A stretch of DNA of 64,000 nt, taken from NCBI RefSeq assembly GCF_013141915.1, contig NZ_SROX01000004.1:248001-312000 (forward strand), read 5' to 3'. Source of the DNA: Cupriavidus necator (GTDB taxonomy: Bacteria > Pseudomonadota > Gammaproteobacteria > Burkholderiales > Burkholderiaceae). The notes under the pieces were generated by a model. The model saw only the letters and a program-made list of their open reading frames with translations, did not search any database and was not told where the DNA came from. The first letter of the stretch is position 1, and each line of letters begins with the position of its first letter. Positions 17,907-27,581 of the stretch are shown here, in pieces. A program made the translations under genes and the position numbers.

Positions 17907-19091
17907 TCAGATCCGTTCGAAGATGGCGGCGATGCCCTGCCCGCCGCCGATGCACATGGTCACCAGCGCGTAGCGGCCTTGCACGCGGTTCAGCTCGTGC
18001 AGCGCCTTCACCGTGATCAGCGCGCCGGTGGCGCCGATCGGGTGGCCCAGCGAAATGCCCGAGCCGTTCGGGTTGACCTTGGCCGGGTCCAGGCCCAGGG
18101 CCTTGGTCACGGCGCAGGCCTGCGCGGCAAAGGCCTCGTTGGCTTCGATCACGTCCAGGTCCGACACCTGCAGCCCGGCACGCTCGAGCGCGATCTTCGT
18201 CGCCGGCACCGGGCCGATGCCCATGGTCTTGGGATCGACGCCGGCATGGCCGTACGACACCAGGCGCGCCAGCGGCTTCAGGCCGCGACGCTCGGCCTCG
18301 GCACGCTCCATCATCACCACCGCGGCGGCGGCATCGTTCAGGCCCGAGGCATTGCCGGCCGTGACCGTGCCGTTTTCCTTGACGAAGACCGGCTTGAGCT
18401 TGGTCATGTCGTCGATGGTGGCGTCATGGCGCACATGCTCGTCGGTGTCGAAGGTGACTTCGCCCTTGCGGCCCTTGCTCACCACCGGAACGATCTGGTC
18501 CTTGAAGTAGCCGGCCTTGATTGCGGCCGAGGCGCGACGGTGCGATTCCAGCGCGGCCTCGTCCTGTTGCGTGCGCGAGATGTCGTATTCCTTGGCCACG
18601 TTCTCGGCCGTAACGCCCATGTGGATACGGTGGAACGGGTCGTGCAGCGCGCCGAGCATCATGTCGACCAGGCCGGCATCGCCCATGCGGGCGCCCCAGC
18701 GGGCGGCAGGTGCCAGGTACGGGGCCCGGCTCATGCTTTCGGCACCGCCGCCGATGGCGACGTCGGCATCGCCCAGCAGGATGGTCTGCGCGGCACTGAC
18801 GATGGCCTGCAGGCCCGAGCCGCACAGGCGGTTGACAGTCAGCGCCGGCGCGTTGACCGAGACCCCGCCGTTGACCGCCGCGACGCGGCCCAGGTACATG
18901 TCCCGCGGCTCGGTCTGGATCACGTTGCCGAACACCACATGGCCGACATCGTCGCCCGACACCTGCGCACGGGCCAGCGCCTCGCGCACGACCAGCGCGC
19001 CCAGTTCGGCCGGCGCCACGTCCTTCAGGCTCCCGCCAAAGGTTCCGATGGCGGTGCGAACACCGCTTACCACTACGACTTCACGTGTCAT
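17907..19091 (-). CDS. bktB: Beta-ketothiolase BktB
   Basis: A 394-residue biosynthetic thiolase. The catalytic Cys90 is in NRLCGSGLQA, the GHPIGATG motif holds the catalytic His, and CIGGGQG near the C-terminus holds the second Cys. It agrees almost residue for residue with what I recall of C. necator BktB, which condenses acetyl-CoA with propionyl-CoA or longer acyl-CoAs, supplying 3-hydroxyvalerate-type monomers for copolymers. The ATG at 19091 follows GGAGACAGTC; an upstream in-frame ATG at 19124 is rejected. It lies close to phaCAB, as in C. necator. Confidence 0.95.
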   Translation of the reverse strand: MTREVVVVSGVRTAIGTFGGSLKDVAPAELGALVVREALARAQVSGDDVGHVVFGNVIQTEPRDMYLGRVAAVNGGVSVNAPALTVNRLCGSGLQAIVSAAQTILLGDADVAIGGGAESMSRAPYLAPAARWGARMGDAGLVDMMLGALHDPFHRIHMGVTAENVAKEYDISRTQQDEAALESHRRASAAIKAGYFKDQIVPVVSKGRKGEVTFDTDEHVRHDATIDDMTKLKPVFVKENGTVTAGNASGLNDAAAAVVMMERAEAERRGLKPLARLVSYGHAGVDPKTMGIGPVPATKIALERAGLQVSDLDVIEANEAFAAQACAVTKALGLDPAKVNPNGSGISLGHPIGATGALITVKALHELNRVQGRYALVTMCIGGGQGIAAIFERI

Positions 19092-19124
19092 GACTGTCTC
19101 CATGTGGGTTATGTTGCACCGCAC

Positions 19125-19130
19125 AGTATA
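19125..19130 (-). promoter_or_regulatory. Candidate -10 element for bktB
   Basis: TATACT on the minus strand, 34 bp before the bktB start. It is flanked by a partly symmetric GCACCGC/GTGCGGTGC sequence that could be an operator, though no regulator can be named. Confidence 0.4.
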
Positions 19131-19206
19131 GCGGTGCCGCGGCCGAGGCGAACGATCGTACTTTTACCTAATGACGCCGTTTCCGGCATCGTCCGGCGGG
19201 ACTAGC

Positions 19207-20586
19207 TCAGACCTCGCCCCACAGATCGTGGCCGTCGGCGCCGGTGATGCGCACGTCGACGAACTCGCCGGCGCGGTAGCGTTGCGAGGTGCGCTGCGGC
19301 GGCGCAATATAGACCAGCCCGTCGATTTCCGGCGCATCCGCCGACGAGCGGCCGATGCCGCCGTCCTGGTTGACTTCGTCGATCAGTACGCGCAGGGTCT
19401 GGCCGACCTTGCGCTGCAGGCGGCGCGCGGACACGGCCTCGGCCACTTCCATGAAGCGGGCGCGGCGCTCCTCGCGCACCGCATCGGGCAGCGCGCCCGG
19501 CAGGTCGTTGGCCGTGGCGCCTTCCACCGGCGAGTAGGCGAAGCAACCGACGCGGTCCAGTTCGGCCTCGGCGATAAAGTCCAGCAGCGTCTGGAACTCG
19601 GCCTCGGTCTCGCCCGGGAAGCCGGCAATAAAGGTGCTGCGGATAGTCAGTTCCGGACAGATCTCACGCCAGGCGCGGATGCGGTCCATGGTCTTCTCGG
19701 CGTTGGCCGGGCGCTTCATGCGCTTGAGCACGTCCGGGTGGGCGTGCTGCAACGGCACGTCCAGGTACGGCAGCACATGGCCGTTGTTCATCAGCGGGAT
19801 GATCTCGTCGACGTGCGGGTACGGGTAGACATAGTGCAGGCGCACCCAGGCACCGTACTGCGCGGCCAGCTCGCCCAGCGCCGCTACCAGTTCGGTCATG
19901 CGGGTCTTGAGCGGGCGGCCGTTCCAGAAGCCGGTGCGGTACTTGACGTCGACGCCATAGGCGCTGGTGTCCTGCGAGATCACCAGCAGTTCCTTGACGC
20001 CGGCCTTGAACAGGTTCTCGGCTTCGAGCATGACTTCGGCCACCGGGCGCGAGACCAGGTCGCCGCGCATCGACGGGATGATGCAGAACGAGCAGCGGTG
20101 ATTGCAGCCCTCGGAAATCTTCAGGTAGGCGTAGTGCTTGGGCGTGAGCTTGATGCCCGCGGCCGGCACCAGGTCGGTAAACGGGTCATGCGGCTTGGGC
20201 AGGTGCGTGTGCACCGCCTGCATGACCTCGCCCAGCGCGTGCGGACCGGTCACGGCCAGCACCTTGGGATGCACCGACGACACGATGTCGTGGCCTGCCG
20301 CATCCTTCTTCGCGCCAAGGCAGCCGGTGACGATGACCTTGCCGTTCTCGGTGAGCGCTTCGCCGATCGCATCCAGGCTTTCCTGCACGGCTTCGTCGAT
20401 AAAGCCGCAGGTATTGACCACCACCAGGTCGGCGCCGTCATAGGTGCCGCTGATGGCGTAGCCCTCGGCGCGCAGCTGCGTGATGATCTGCTCGGAGTCG
20501 ACCAGCGCTTTCGGACAGCCAAGGGAAACGAAGCCCACACGCGGACTTTGATCTTTCTGGTTCGTTGCTTCTGAGGGGTTTTTCAC
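19207..20586 (-). CDS. rimO: Ribosomal protein uS12 methylthiotransferase RimO
   Basis: Radical-SAM enzyme that methylthiolates the conserved aspartate of ribosomal protein S12. It has an N-terminal UPF0004 domain with [4Fe-4S] cysteines ([30 protein letters not shown]), the radical-SAM motif [10 protein letters not shown], and a C-terminal TRAM domain. The start is uncertain: GTG at 20586 gives 459 residues and a normal lead-in to [10 protein letters not shown], while ATG at 20628 and the codon at 20673 are longer alternatives. It lies between bktB and dusC on the same strand. Confidence 0.9.
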   Translation of the reverse strand: MKNPSEATNQKDQSPRVGFVSLGCPKALVDSEQIITQLRAEGYAISGTYDGADLVVVNTCGFIDEAVQESLDAIGEALTENGKVIVTGCLGAKKDAAGHDIVSSVHPKVLAVTGPHALGEVMQAVHTHLPKPHDPFTDLVPAAGIKLTPKHYAYLKISEGCNHRCSFCIIPSMRGDLVSRPVAEVMLEAENLFKAGVKELLVISQDTSAYGVDVKYRTGFWNGRPLKTRMTELVAALGELAAQYGAWVRLHYVYPYPHVDEIIPLMNNGHVLPYLDVPLQHAHPDVLKRMKRPANAEKTMDRIRAWREICPELTIRSTFIAGFPGETEAEFQTLLDFIAEAELDRVGCFAYSPVEGATANDLPGALPDAVREERRARFMEVAEAVSARRLQRKVGQTLRVLIDEVNQDGGIGRSSADAPEIDGLVYIAPPQRTSQRYRAGEFVDVRITGADGHDLWGEV

Positions 20587-20744
20587 AATGGAATCCGAAT
20601 GTGGGGCAAGCCGCGACGGCCAGTCCATTCCTTTAGGGAAATGATGGCGCCAGGCGAAAAGCGAATCGCGCATTTTACCCGGTTGCGGGCGTTTGCCGGC
20701 GCCTGACGCACGACATCCGGCAAGACCGCGCGGTAACGCCTACG

Positions 20745-21713
20745 TCACTCCGCCAGCGCCGCCGCACCAGGTTGACTGCGCAGCACCTGCTCGATCTCCA
20801 GCGAGTCCTGCATGCGCCGGATCGCCGCATGCAGTTCGCCCGCCTGCGGCCAGGTGCGCTTGAGGTAGCTGAGCCAGAGCTTCACGCGGCCGTGCTCATG
20901 GCAGGACGCGATGCGGGCATGCAGCTTCTTCAGGTACGTCGCGATCTGGCGCAATACCAGCAACCATTCTCCGCCGGACGGCGTGCTGTCCATCAGGCCG
21001 CGGATGCGCAACGCCAGAAACGGGTCGGACACGGCACCGCGCCCGATCATGACATCGGCACAACCGCTGACCTCGCGGCAACGCGCCCAGTCGGCGACCG
21101 TCCAGACCTCGCCATTGGCAATCACGGGGATATCCACCGCCGCGGCAATGCGCGCGATCCAGTCCCAGTGGGCCGGCGGGCGGTAGCCATGGTCGCGCGT
21201 GCGGGCATGCACCACCAGCGAGGCCGCGCCGCCTTCGGCCAGCGCGGTGGCACAGTCGATGGCCAGCGCGGTGTCCGAGACGCCCAGCCGCATCTTCGCC
21301 GTCACGGGAATCTCGGCCGGCACCGCGGCGCGCACGGCGGCGACGATCCGGTTCAGCAGCGCAGGATTGGTCAGCAGCATTGCCCCCCCGCCATGCCGGT
21401 TGACCACCTTGGCGGGACAGCCGAAGTTCAGGTCGATGCCATGCGGCGACAAGGAGGCGGCATAGGTGGCATTGCGCGCGAGCCACTCGGGGTCGCTGCC
21501 CAGCAGCTGGATCACCATCGGCGTGCCGCTGCGGGTATAGCCGCCGGACAGGATCTCGGGGGTATCGCGCTCATAGACCCGCGCCGGAAGCAGCGAGCCC
21601 GTCACCCGCACGAACTCCGACACACAACCATCGTAGCCGCCGGTATCGGTCAGGACGTCGCGCAAGACATAGTCGGCAAGCCCCTCCATCGGGGCCAGGA
21701 ACAGCCGGCTCAT
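20745..21713 (-). CDS. dusC: tRNA-dihydrouridine(16) synthase DusC
   Basis: FMN-dependent enzyme of 322 residues that reduces uridine 16 in the tRNA D-loop. It starts with the FMN-binding LAPMEGLADYVLRD. The catalytic Cys is in LNFGCPAKVVNRHGGGAMLL, followed by TAKMRLG, VHARTRDHGY, IANGEVWT and MIGRGAVSDP. The MEGL start and the HGGGAML stretch point to the DusC subfamily. An ordinary housekeeping gene, monocistronic or co-transcribed with rimO 158 bp downstream. Confidence 0.9.
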   Translation of the reverse strand: MSRLFLAPMEGLADYVLRDVLTDTGGYDGCVSEFVRVTGSLLPARVYERDTPEILSGGYTRSGTPMVIQLLGSDPEWLARNATYAASLSPHGIDLNFGCPAKVVNRHGGGAMLLTNPALLNRIVAAVRAAVPAEIPVTAKMRLGVSDTALAIDCATALAEGGAASLVVHARTRDHGYRPPAHWDWIARIAAAVDIPVIANGEVWTVADWARCREVSGCADVMIGRGAVSDPFLALRIRGLMDSTPSGGEWLLVLRQIATYLKKLHARIASCHEHGRVKLWLSYLKRTWPQAGELHAAIRRMQDSLEIEQVLRSQPGAAALAE

Positions 21714-21889
21714 GACAAGGAAGGCGCCGACGCAGGCAGTCGCGCCGGACAGGAAGATGGGAGAACGTAGGGCATGGGACGTCGCGCAGATAAGGCGAGT
21801 CCCAAACTGAGCCGCCGCCGAGTGAATCGCGTATTAACAGACCCCGGAAGGGGAAGCGCGCATTCTACCTGCTTTGGTATCGGGCTGTT

Positions 21890-22015
21890 CTGGCGTGGGA
21901 AACCGGCCTGTCGCGCGAAAGCCTTTACCGTTCGCTGTCTGGCGAGGGCAATCCGGAATTCGGGACGCTCTGGAAGGTGATGCGAGCGCTGGGCATACGG
22001 CTGCATGCGAGCGCG
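21890..22015 (+). pseudogene. Remnant of an addiction-module antidote (HigA-like) gene
   Basis: In the otherwise non-coding gap between dusC and phaR, the plus strand encodes 42 residues containing GLSRESLYRSLSGEGNPEFG followed by KVMRALGIRLHA. This is the conserved C-terminal half of the COG3636-type putative addiction-module antidote proteins (HTH family, partner of HigB/RelE-type toxins). The N-terminal half and start are missing, and the frame runs on without a stop into antisense phaR, so the gene is broken. No toxin remnant is seen beside it. Homology is judged by eye. Confidence 0.7.
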
Positions 22016-22069
22016 GGCCAGCCATGGCGGAGCAGCATGGCGGGCGCCGTGCCCGCCGCCGGGGGTCTG

Positions 22070-22621
22070 TTACTTCTTCTCGGGCTGGTTGAACGGGAAC
22101 GTGCCAAACATGTTCTTGGCCTGGCTCTGCATCTGTTCCTGCATCTGCACGAACAGGTTCTTGCTCTGCTCGATGTAGTTGCTCATCATGCCCTGCATCA
22201 TGGGGCCCTGCATGTTCATGAACTGCGACCACATGTCCGGGCTGAACGCTTCGCCGGAATACAGGCCCTTGGAGTTCTCGGCCAGCTTGTTCTGGATATC
22301 GATGAAGGCCTGGATGTTCTTTTCCAGGTAGGTGCCCATCATGCCCTGCATGGCATGGCCGTAGAAGCGGATGATCTGCGACAGCATGGCGCTGGAGAAC
22401 ATCGGCACGCCGCCGGTCTCTTCCTCCAGGATGATCTGCAGCAGGATGCTGCGCGTCAGTTCGTCACCGGATTTGGCATCGACGACCTTGAAGTCCTCGG
22501 TATCCATCACCAGCTGCTTGACGTCGGCCAGGGTGATGTAGGTGCTGGTCTGGGTATCGTAGAGCCTGCGATTGGGATACTTTTTGATCAGTCGCTCTGC
22601 GCCTTTTTTGGTCGTGGCCAT
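22070..22621 (-). CDS. phaR: Polyhydroxyalkanoate synthesis repressor PhaR
   Basis: A 183-residue DNA- and granule-binding regulator. It represses phasin genes and itself, and is titrated away by nascent PHB granules. The N-terminal DNA-binding domain (KKGAERLIKKYPNRRLYDT, STYITLADVKQLV) is followed by the PHB-accumulation regulatory domain and a Gln/Met-rich C-terminus. It matches the C. necator protein as I recall it nearly throughout. The ATG at 22621 is chosen; upstream in-frame sequence is not conserved-looking. It lies 422 bp downstream of phaB on the same strand, as in C. necator. Confidence 0.95.
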   Translation of the reverse strand: MATTKKGAERLIKKYPNRRLYDTQTSTYITLADVKQLVMDTEDFKVVDAKSGDELTRSILLQIILEEETGGVPMFSSAMLSQIIRFYGHAMQGMMGTYLEKNIQAFIDIQNKLAENSKGLYSGEAFSPDMWSQFMNMQGPMMQGMMSNYIEQSKNLFVQMQEQMQSQAKNMFGTFPFNQPEKK

Positions 22622-23043
22622 CGGTGCTCTGTCCTTGTGTCGTCGCTGATTGCGCGCTGCTGCACCGCATGGGGTGCAGTGCGCAAATCGGTACCGCCCG
22701 CGCCATCTGCCGTGCTCGTGCCGGCCATCTTGCAGCTGTTCGCGCATGTGCTGCGCGCCGCGGCCTGCCGTCTCGCCCCCGCGAGGGCCATGCTGCACGA
22801 CTATGGTGCTGGCTGCGCCGCTGCCCTGATTCTATGCCCAACAAAGCACTAAGAAAAGCGACTGGACTTAAGGAAAACCCGGTGAACCGGGGCGCTGCCC
22901 GCTGGATGCCGTACGCCTGGAAATGATTCGCGGGCCATAATGGCCCGCGCAACCGGCGGCGAAACCCGGGGGCGCGCCGCTTTGTGCGCCGCGCTGGCTG
23001 CACCGCAAAACGCGGCTGCCGGCGCGGCTGGCCGAGTGCCAGG
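22622..23043 (-). promoter_or_regulatory. phaB-phaR intergenic region
   Basis: A 422 bp region that must hold the end of phaCAB and the phaR promoter. Two hairpins follow phaB (listed separately). Further on, a weak TAGAAT -10-like hexamer on the minus strand (22829-22834) lies about 208 bp before phaR. PhaR is known to autoregulate in C. necator, but I could not locate a convincing match to its binding repeat. Open frames here on the plus strand look like chance. Confidence 0.4.
22873..22949 (-). terminator. Tandem hairpins, probable phaCAB terminator
   Basis: Reading on the minus strand after phaB: a 9 bp stem (CGCGGGCCA/TGGCCCGCG, 22929-22949) comes first. A second 6 bp stem (CCCGGT/ACCGGG, 22878-22891) follows and is itself followed by TTTT. 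The second has the form of a Rho-independent terminator. Confidence 0.55.
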
Positions 23044-23784
23044 TCAGCCCATGTGCAGGCCGCCGTTGAGCGAGAAGTCGGCGCCGGTCGAGAAGCCGGA
23101 CTCGTCCGACGACAGCCAGGCGCAGATCGAGGCGATCTCTTCCGGCTCGCCGAGGCGCTTCACCGGGATCGTCCCGACGATCTTGTCGAGCACATCCTGG
23201 CGGATGGCCTTGACCATGTCCGTGGCGATATAGCCGGGCGAAACGGTGTTCACCGTCACCCCCTTGGTCGCCACCTCCTGCGCCAGCGCCATGGTAAAGC
23301 CGTGCAGGCCGGCCTTGGCGGTGGAGTAGTTGGTCTGGCCGAACTGGCCCTTCTGCCCGTTCACCGACGAGATATTGACGATCCGGCCCCAGCCGCGGTC
23401 GGCCATGCCGTCGATCACCTGCTTGGTGACATTGAACAGCGAGGTCAGGTTGGTGTCGATCACCGCGTCCCAGTCGGCGCGGGTCATCTTGCGGAACACC
23501 ACGTCGCGGGTGATGCCGGCGTTGTTGATCAGCACATCGACTTCGCCGACCTCGGCCTTGACCTTGTCGAATGCCGCCTTGGTCGAGTCCCAGTCAGCCA
23601 CGTTGCCTTCCGACGCCACGAAATCAAAGCCCAGGGCCTTCTGCTGCTCCAGCCACTTTTCACGGCGCGGCGAATTGGGGCCGCAGCCGGCCACCACGCG
23701 AAAGCCATCCTTGGCCAGCCGCTGGCAGATGGCGGTCCCGATACCACCCATGCCGCCGGTCACATACGCAATGCGCTGAGTCAT
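23044..23784 (-). CDS. phaB: Acetoacetyl-CoA reductase PhaB
   Basis: NADPH-dependent short-chain dehydrogenase of 246 residues that makes (R)-3-hydroxybutyryl-CoA, the PHB monomer. The cofactor motif is TGGMGGIG at 9-16 and NNAG at 87-90. The catalytic residues are Ser140, Tyr153 and Lys157 (NYSTAK). It agrees closely with the C. necator enzyme from memory. An AAGGAG ribosome binding site precedes the ATG at 23784. It is the third gene of phaCAB, 69 bp after phaA. Confidence 0.95.
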   Translation of the reverse strand: MTQRIAYVTGGMGGIGTAICQRLAKDGFRVVAGCGPNSPRREKWLEQQKALGFDFVASEGNVADWDSTKAAFDKVKAEVGEVDVLINNAGITRDVVFRKMTRADWDAVIDTNLTSLFNVTKQVIDGMADRGWGRIVNISSVNGQKGQFGQTNYSTAKAGLHGFTMALAQEVATKGVTVNTVSPGYIATDMVKAIRQDVLDKIVGTIPVKRLGEPEEIASICAWLSSDESGFSTGADFSLNGGLHMG

Positions 23785-23853
23785 GTCCACTCCTTGATTG
23801 GCTTTTCGTTATTTGATGCCGGGCGCGCGCGATGCGCACGCCCGGCACACCCC

Positions 23854-25035
<1,182 letters not shown>

Positions 25036-25119
25036 GGTGTAGTCCTCTCAATGGAAACAGGGACCCGCAAGCCCGTCGGCGCCTCGCGCAGTGCGCTTCG
25101 CCGGCGGAGCGTGCGGGGA

Positions 25120-26901
25120 TCAGGCCTTGGCTTTGACGTATCGCCCAGGCGCGGGTTCGATCGCAGGATAGCGCGCGTTGCCGTACTCCGCAGGCGCCGC
25201 GCGCTTGGCGCCGGCATGGCCGGCCAGCCATGCCGACCAGTCCGGCCACCAGCTGCCGTGGTGCTCGGTGGCGCCGGCCAGCCATTGCTGCGGCGACGCC
25301 GGCAACGCGTCGTTAGTCCAGTGGCTGCGCTTTTTCTTCGCCGGCGGATTGATCACGCCGGCAATATGGCCGGACGCGCCCAGCACGAAGCGCAGCTTGT
25401 TCTTCAGCAGCGCGGTCGAGGCATAGGCCGCGGTCCACGGCACGATATGGTCTTCGCGCGAACCATAGAGATAGGTCGGCACGTCGATGCTGCCCAGGTC
25501 CACCGGCGCATTGCATACGGTCAGCTTGCCGGGCACCTTCAGCTCGTTCTGCAGGTAGGTGTGGCGCAGGTACCAGCAGTACCATGGCCCCGGCAGGTTG
25601 GTCGCGTCGCCATTCCAGAACAGCAGGTCGAACGGCACCGGGGTGTTGCCCTTCAGGTAGTTGTCGACCACGTAGTTCCACACCAGGTCGTTCGGACGCA
25701 GGAACGAGAAGGTGTTGGCCAGCTCTAGCCCGCGCAGCAGCGCGCACGGCGCGCCGGCGGCGCCGCCGAGGGTGGCCTCGCGCAGCTGCACGTGGCCCTC
25801 GTCGACGAAGACATCGAGGATGCCGGTGTCGGCAAAGTCCAGCAGCGTGGTCAGCAGCGTCAGGCTGGCCGCCGGATGCTCGCCACGCGCAGCCAGCACC
25901 GCCAGCGCCGTGGAAATGATGGTGCCGCCGACGCAGAAGCCCAGCACGTTGATCTGGTCCTGGCCGCTGATGTCGCGCGCGACCTCGATGGCGCGGATCG
26001 CCGCATGCTCGATGTAGTCGTCCCAGGTGCGCGACGCCATGCTGGCATCGGGATTGCGCCACGACACCAGAAACACCGTATGGCCCTGCTCCACCGTATG
26101 CCGCACCAGCGAGCTTTCCGGCTGCAGGTCAAGGATGTAGTACTTGTTGATGCAAGGCGGCACCATCAGCAGCGGCCGCGCGTGGACCTTGGCGGTGAGC
26201 GGCTTGTACTGCAGCAGCTGGAAGTATTCGTTCTCGTAGACCACCGCGCCTTCGGTCACCGCGACATTGCGGCCCACTTCAAAGGCGGTCTCGTCGGTCT
26301 GCGAGATCTTGCCGCGCGTCAGGTCTTCCATCATGTTGCGCACGCCGGCGCGCAGCGATTCACCGCCCGATTCGATCAGCAGGCGCTGCGCTTCCGGATT
26401 GGTGGCGAGGAAGTTGGCGGGCGACATCGCATCGACCCACTGCGAGATCGCAAAGCGGATGCGCTGGCGCGTCTTGGCATCGGCCTCGACCGCGTCGGCG
26501 AGCTCGGTCAGCGCACGCGCGTTGAGCAGGTAGAAGGCGGCGGCGTAACGGTACGGCACGTTGTTGCGCCACGCGTCGCCGGCGAAGCGCCGGTCGTGCA
26601 GCGGCCCGGTGCCGTCGGGGCTGCCCGCGGCCAGCGCTTGCCACAGCGCCGCGAAGTCCTTCATGTAGCGTTGCTGGATGTCGGCCAGCTGCGTCGGCGC
26701 GATCTTGACGCCTGCCAGCGAATCGAGTCCGGGGATGCCGGACATCATGCCCGATGCGGCCGCATGGCCGTTGCCTTCAGTGCCCTGCCACTGGCGGGAC
26801 CATTCCAGCCATGTGGCTGGATCGAATGGCCCCGGCGTGAACTTGGGTGGTTGGGACTTGCCTTCCTGCGTGGAAGCTGCCGCACCTTTGCCGGTCGCCA
26901 T
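25120..26901 (-). CDS. phaC: Class I poly(3-hydroxybutyrate) synthase PhaC
   Basis: Polymerises (R)-3-hydroxyacyl-CoA into PHB at the granule surface. The protein has 593 residues. The lipase-like box GFCVGG holds the nucleophile Cys323, and the triad is completed by Asp484 (SREDHIVPW) and His512 (ASGHIAGV). All three are shifted by four positions from the C. necator H16 numbering (319/480/508) as I recall it. The shift comes from extra residues in the poorly conserved N-terminus, around SGMMSGIPGL near 50-58. It is the first gene of phaCAB. Confidence 0.95.
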   Translation of the reverse strand: MATGKGAAASTQEGKSQPPKFTPGPFDPATWLEWSRQWQGTEGNGHAAASGMMSGIPGLDSLAGVKIAPTQLADIQQRYMKDFAALWQALAAGSPDGTGPLHDRRFAGDAWRNNVPYRYAAAFYLLNARALTELADAVEADAKTRQRIRFAISQWVDAMSPANFLATNPEAQRLLIESGGESLRAGVRNMMEDLTRGKISQTDETAFEVGRNVAVTEGAVVYENEYFQLLQYKPLTAKVHARPLLMVPPCINKYYILDLQPESSLVRHTVEQGHTVFLVSWRNPDASMASRTWDDYIEHAAIRAIEVARDISGQDQINVLGFCVGGTIISTALAVLAARGEHPAASLTLLTTLLDFADTGILDVFVDEGHVQLREATLGGAAGAPCALLRGLELANTFSFLRPNDLVWNYVVDNYLKGNTPVPFDLLFWNGDATNLPGPWYCWYLRHTYLQNELKVPGKLTVCNAPVDLGSIDVPTYLYGSREDHIVPWTAAYASTALLKNKLRFVLGASGHIAGVINPPAKKKRSHWTNDALPASPQQWLAGATEHHGSWWPDWSAWLAGHAGAKRAAPAEYGNARYPAIEPAPGRYVKAKA

Positions 26902-27001
26902 GATCAGTTTGTCTCTCTGCCGTCACTATTCGAACCGGCTTCGGGCATTGCCCTGGCCGGCACTTTGCATGGGGAGATGCTATCCGAATGGACCCGGCTT
27001 G

Positions 27002-27025
27002 CGCCCTCTCCGCAGCGGGAGGGCG
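27002..27025. repeat. Imperfect palindrome in the phaC leader
   Basis: CGCCCTCTCCGC and GCGGGAGGGCG pair around a single A with one bulged T. It resembles the CCCCTCTCCCGC palindrome family elsewhere in the window. It lies about 100 bp before phaC, within the untranslated leader, and could fold in the mRNA. Confidence 0.5.
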
Positions 27026-27207
27026 AGCCGGCACATCTGCCCTGGAACTGGCCTGGAACCTGGCCGCTCAACGTGCGGCCGGGCTGGCATCCATTCCGAT
27101 AGCGGCTCCCTTTTATCCGGCGGGCGCGGGCCTCGACTGGCAGCGCCATGCGTTATGCTTGCCGGAAAAACCTGGGAATCGTCAGCGATTCCGAGACATT
27201 CGAGGCC

Positions 27208-27237
27208 ATTGTTGCCTTGCAACGCGCACGCTGTCAA
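27208..27237 (-). promoter_or_regulatory. phaC promoter
   Basis: On the minus strand, TTGACA (27232-27237) and AACAAT (27208-27213) are separated by 18 bp. This is the same sigma-70-type promoter I recall for C. necator phaCAB, with nearly identical flanking bases. It implies an untranslated leader of roughly 300 nt before the phaC ATG at 26901. Apart from the palindrome near 27002, I see nothing else in that leader (26902-27200). Confidence 0.8.
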
Positions 27238-27342
27238 TGCGGATATCCGCCCCGGCGTCGCGCGCCGCCCGACCTACCGGACGGTATGCAGCGCACGCAC
27301 CTGCCGAGGCGATCGAGCATAGGCGAGAAGGATGAAATTCTG

Positions 27343-27570
27343 ATGTACATCGTGGCCATTGGCTGGCTCTACGTGGCGCTGATGATGGCGATCACCGAGC
27401 ACAACGTGGTGGCGGGCGTCGCCACCTTCTTGATGTATGGGGTCGCGCCGGTCGCGCTGGTGCTCTACATCATGGGCACGCCGGGCCGGCGCCGGCGCAA
27501 GGCCGAAGCCGAACGGGCGCAGGCGACGGGTGCCACGGCCCGCGAGGCGGCGAAGGGCGCGGACGAATAA
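27343..27570 (+). CDS. Small membrane protein of unknown function
   Basis: A 75-residue protein with two hydrophobic segments (about residues 2-18 and 25-46) and a charged, Ala-rich C-terminal tail (RRRRKAEAERAQ). I recognise no family. The frame is open upstream to 27148 over the phaC promoter, but the ATG at 27343 follows AGAAGGA at good spacing and starts directly with the membrane segment. It diverges from phaC and converges on pgeF, so it is a solitary gene. Confidence 0.65.
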   Translation: MYIVAIGWLYVALMMAITEHNVVAGVATFLMYGVAPVALVLYIMGTPGRRRRKAEAERAQATGATAREAAKGADE

Positions 27571-27581
27571 GGCAGCCGCGC

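Noticed and set aside
22016..22852. Continuation of the antitoxin-like frame into a 291-codon plus-strand frame
   Set aside because: Beyond residue about 40 it is antisense to phaR; homology ends at LHASA, so the rest is chance.
22464..23003. Minus-strand frame upstream of phaR in another reading frame
   Set aside because: It overlaps the phaR start region, has no motif, and lies in a segment expected to be regulatory.
27148..27342. N-terminal extension of the small membrane protein across the phaC promoter
   Set aside because: Sequence lacks protein-like character and the ATG at 27343 has its own ribosome binding site.
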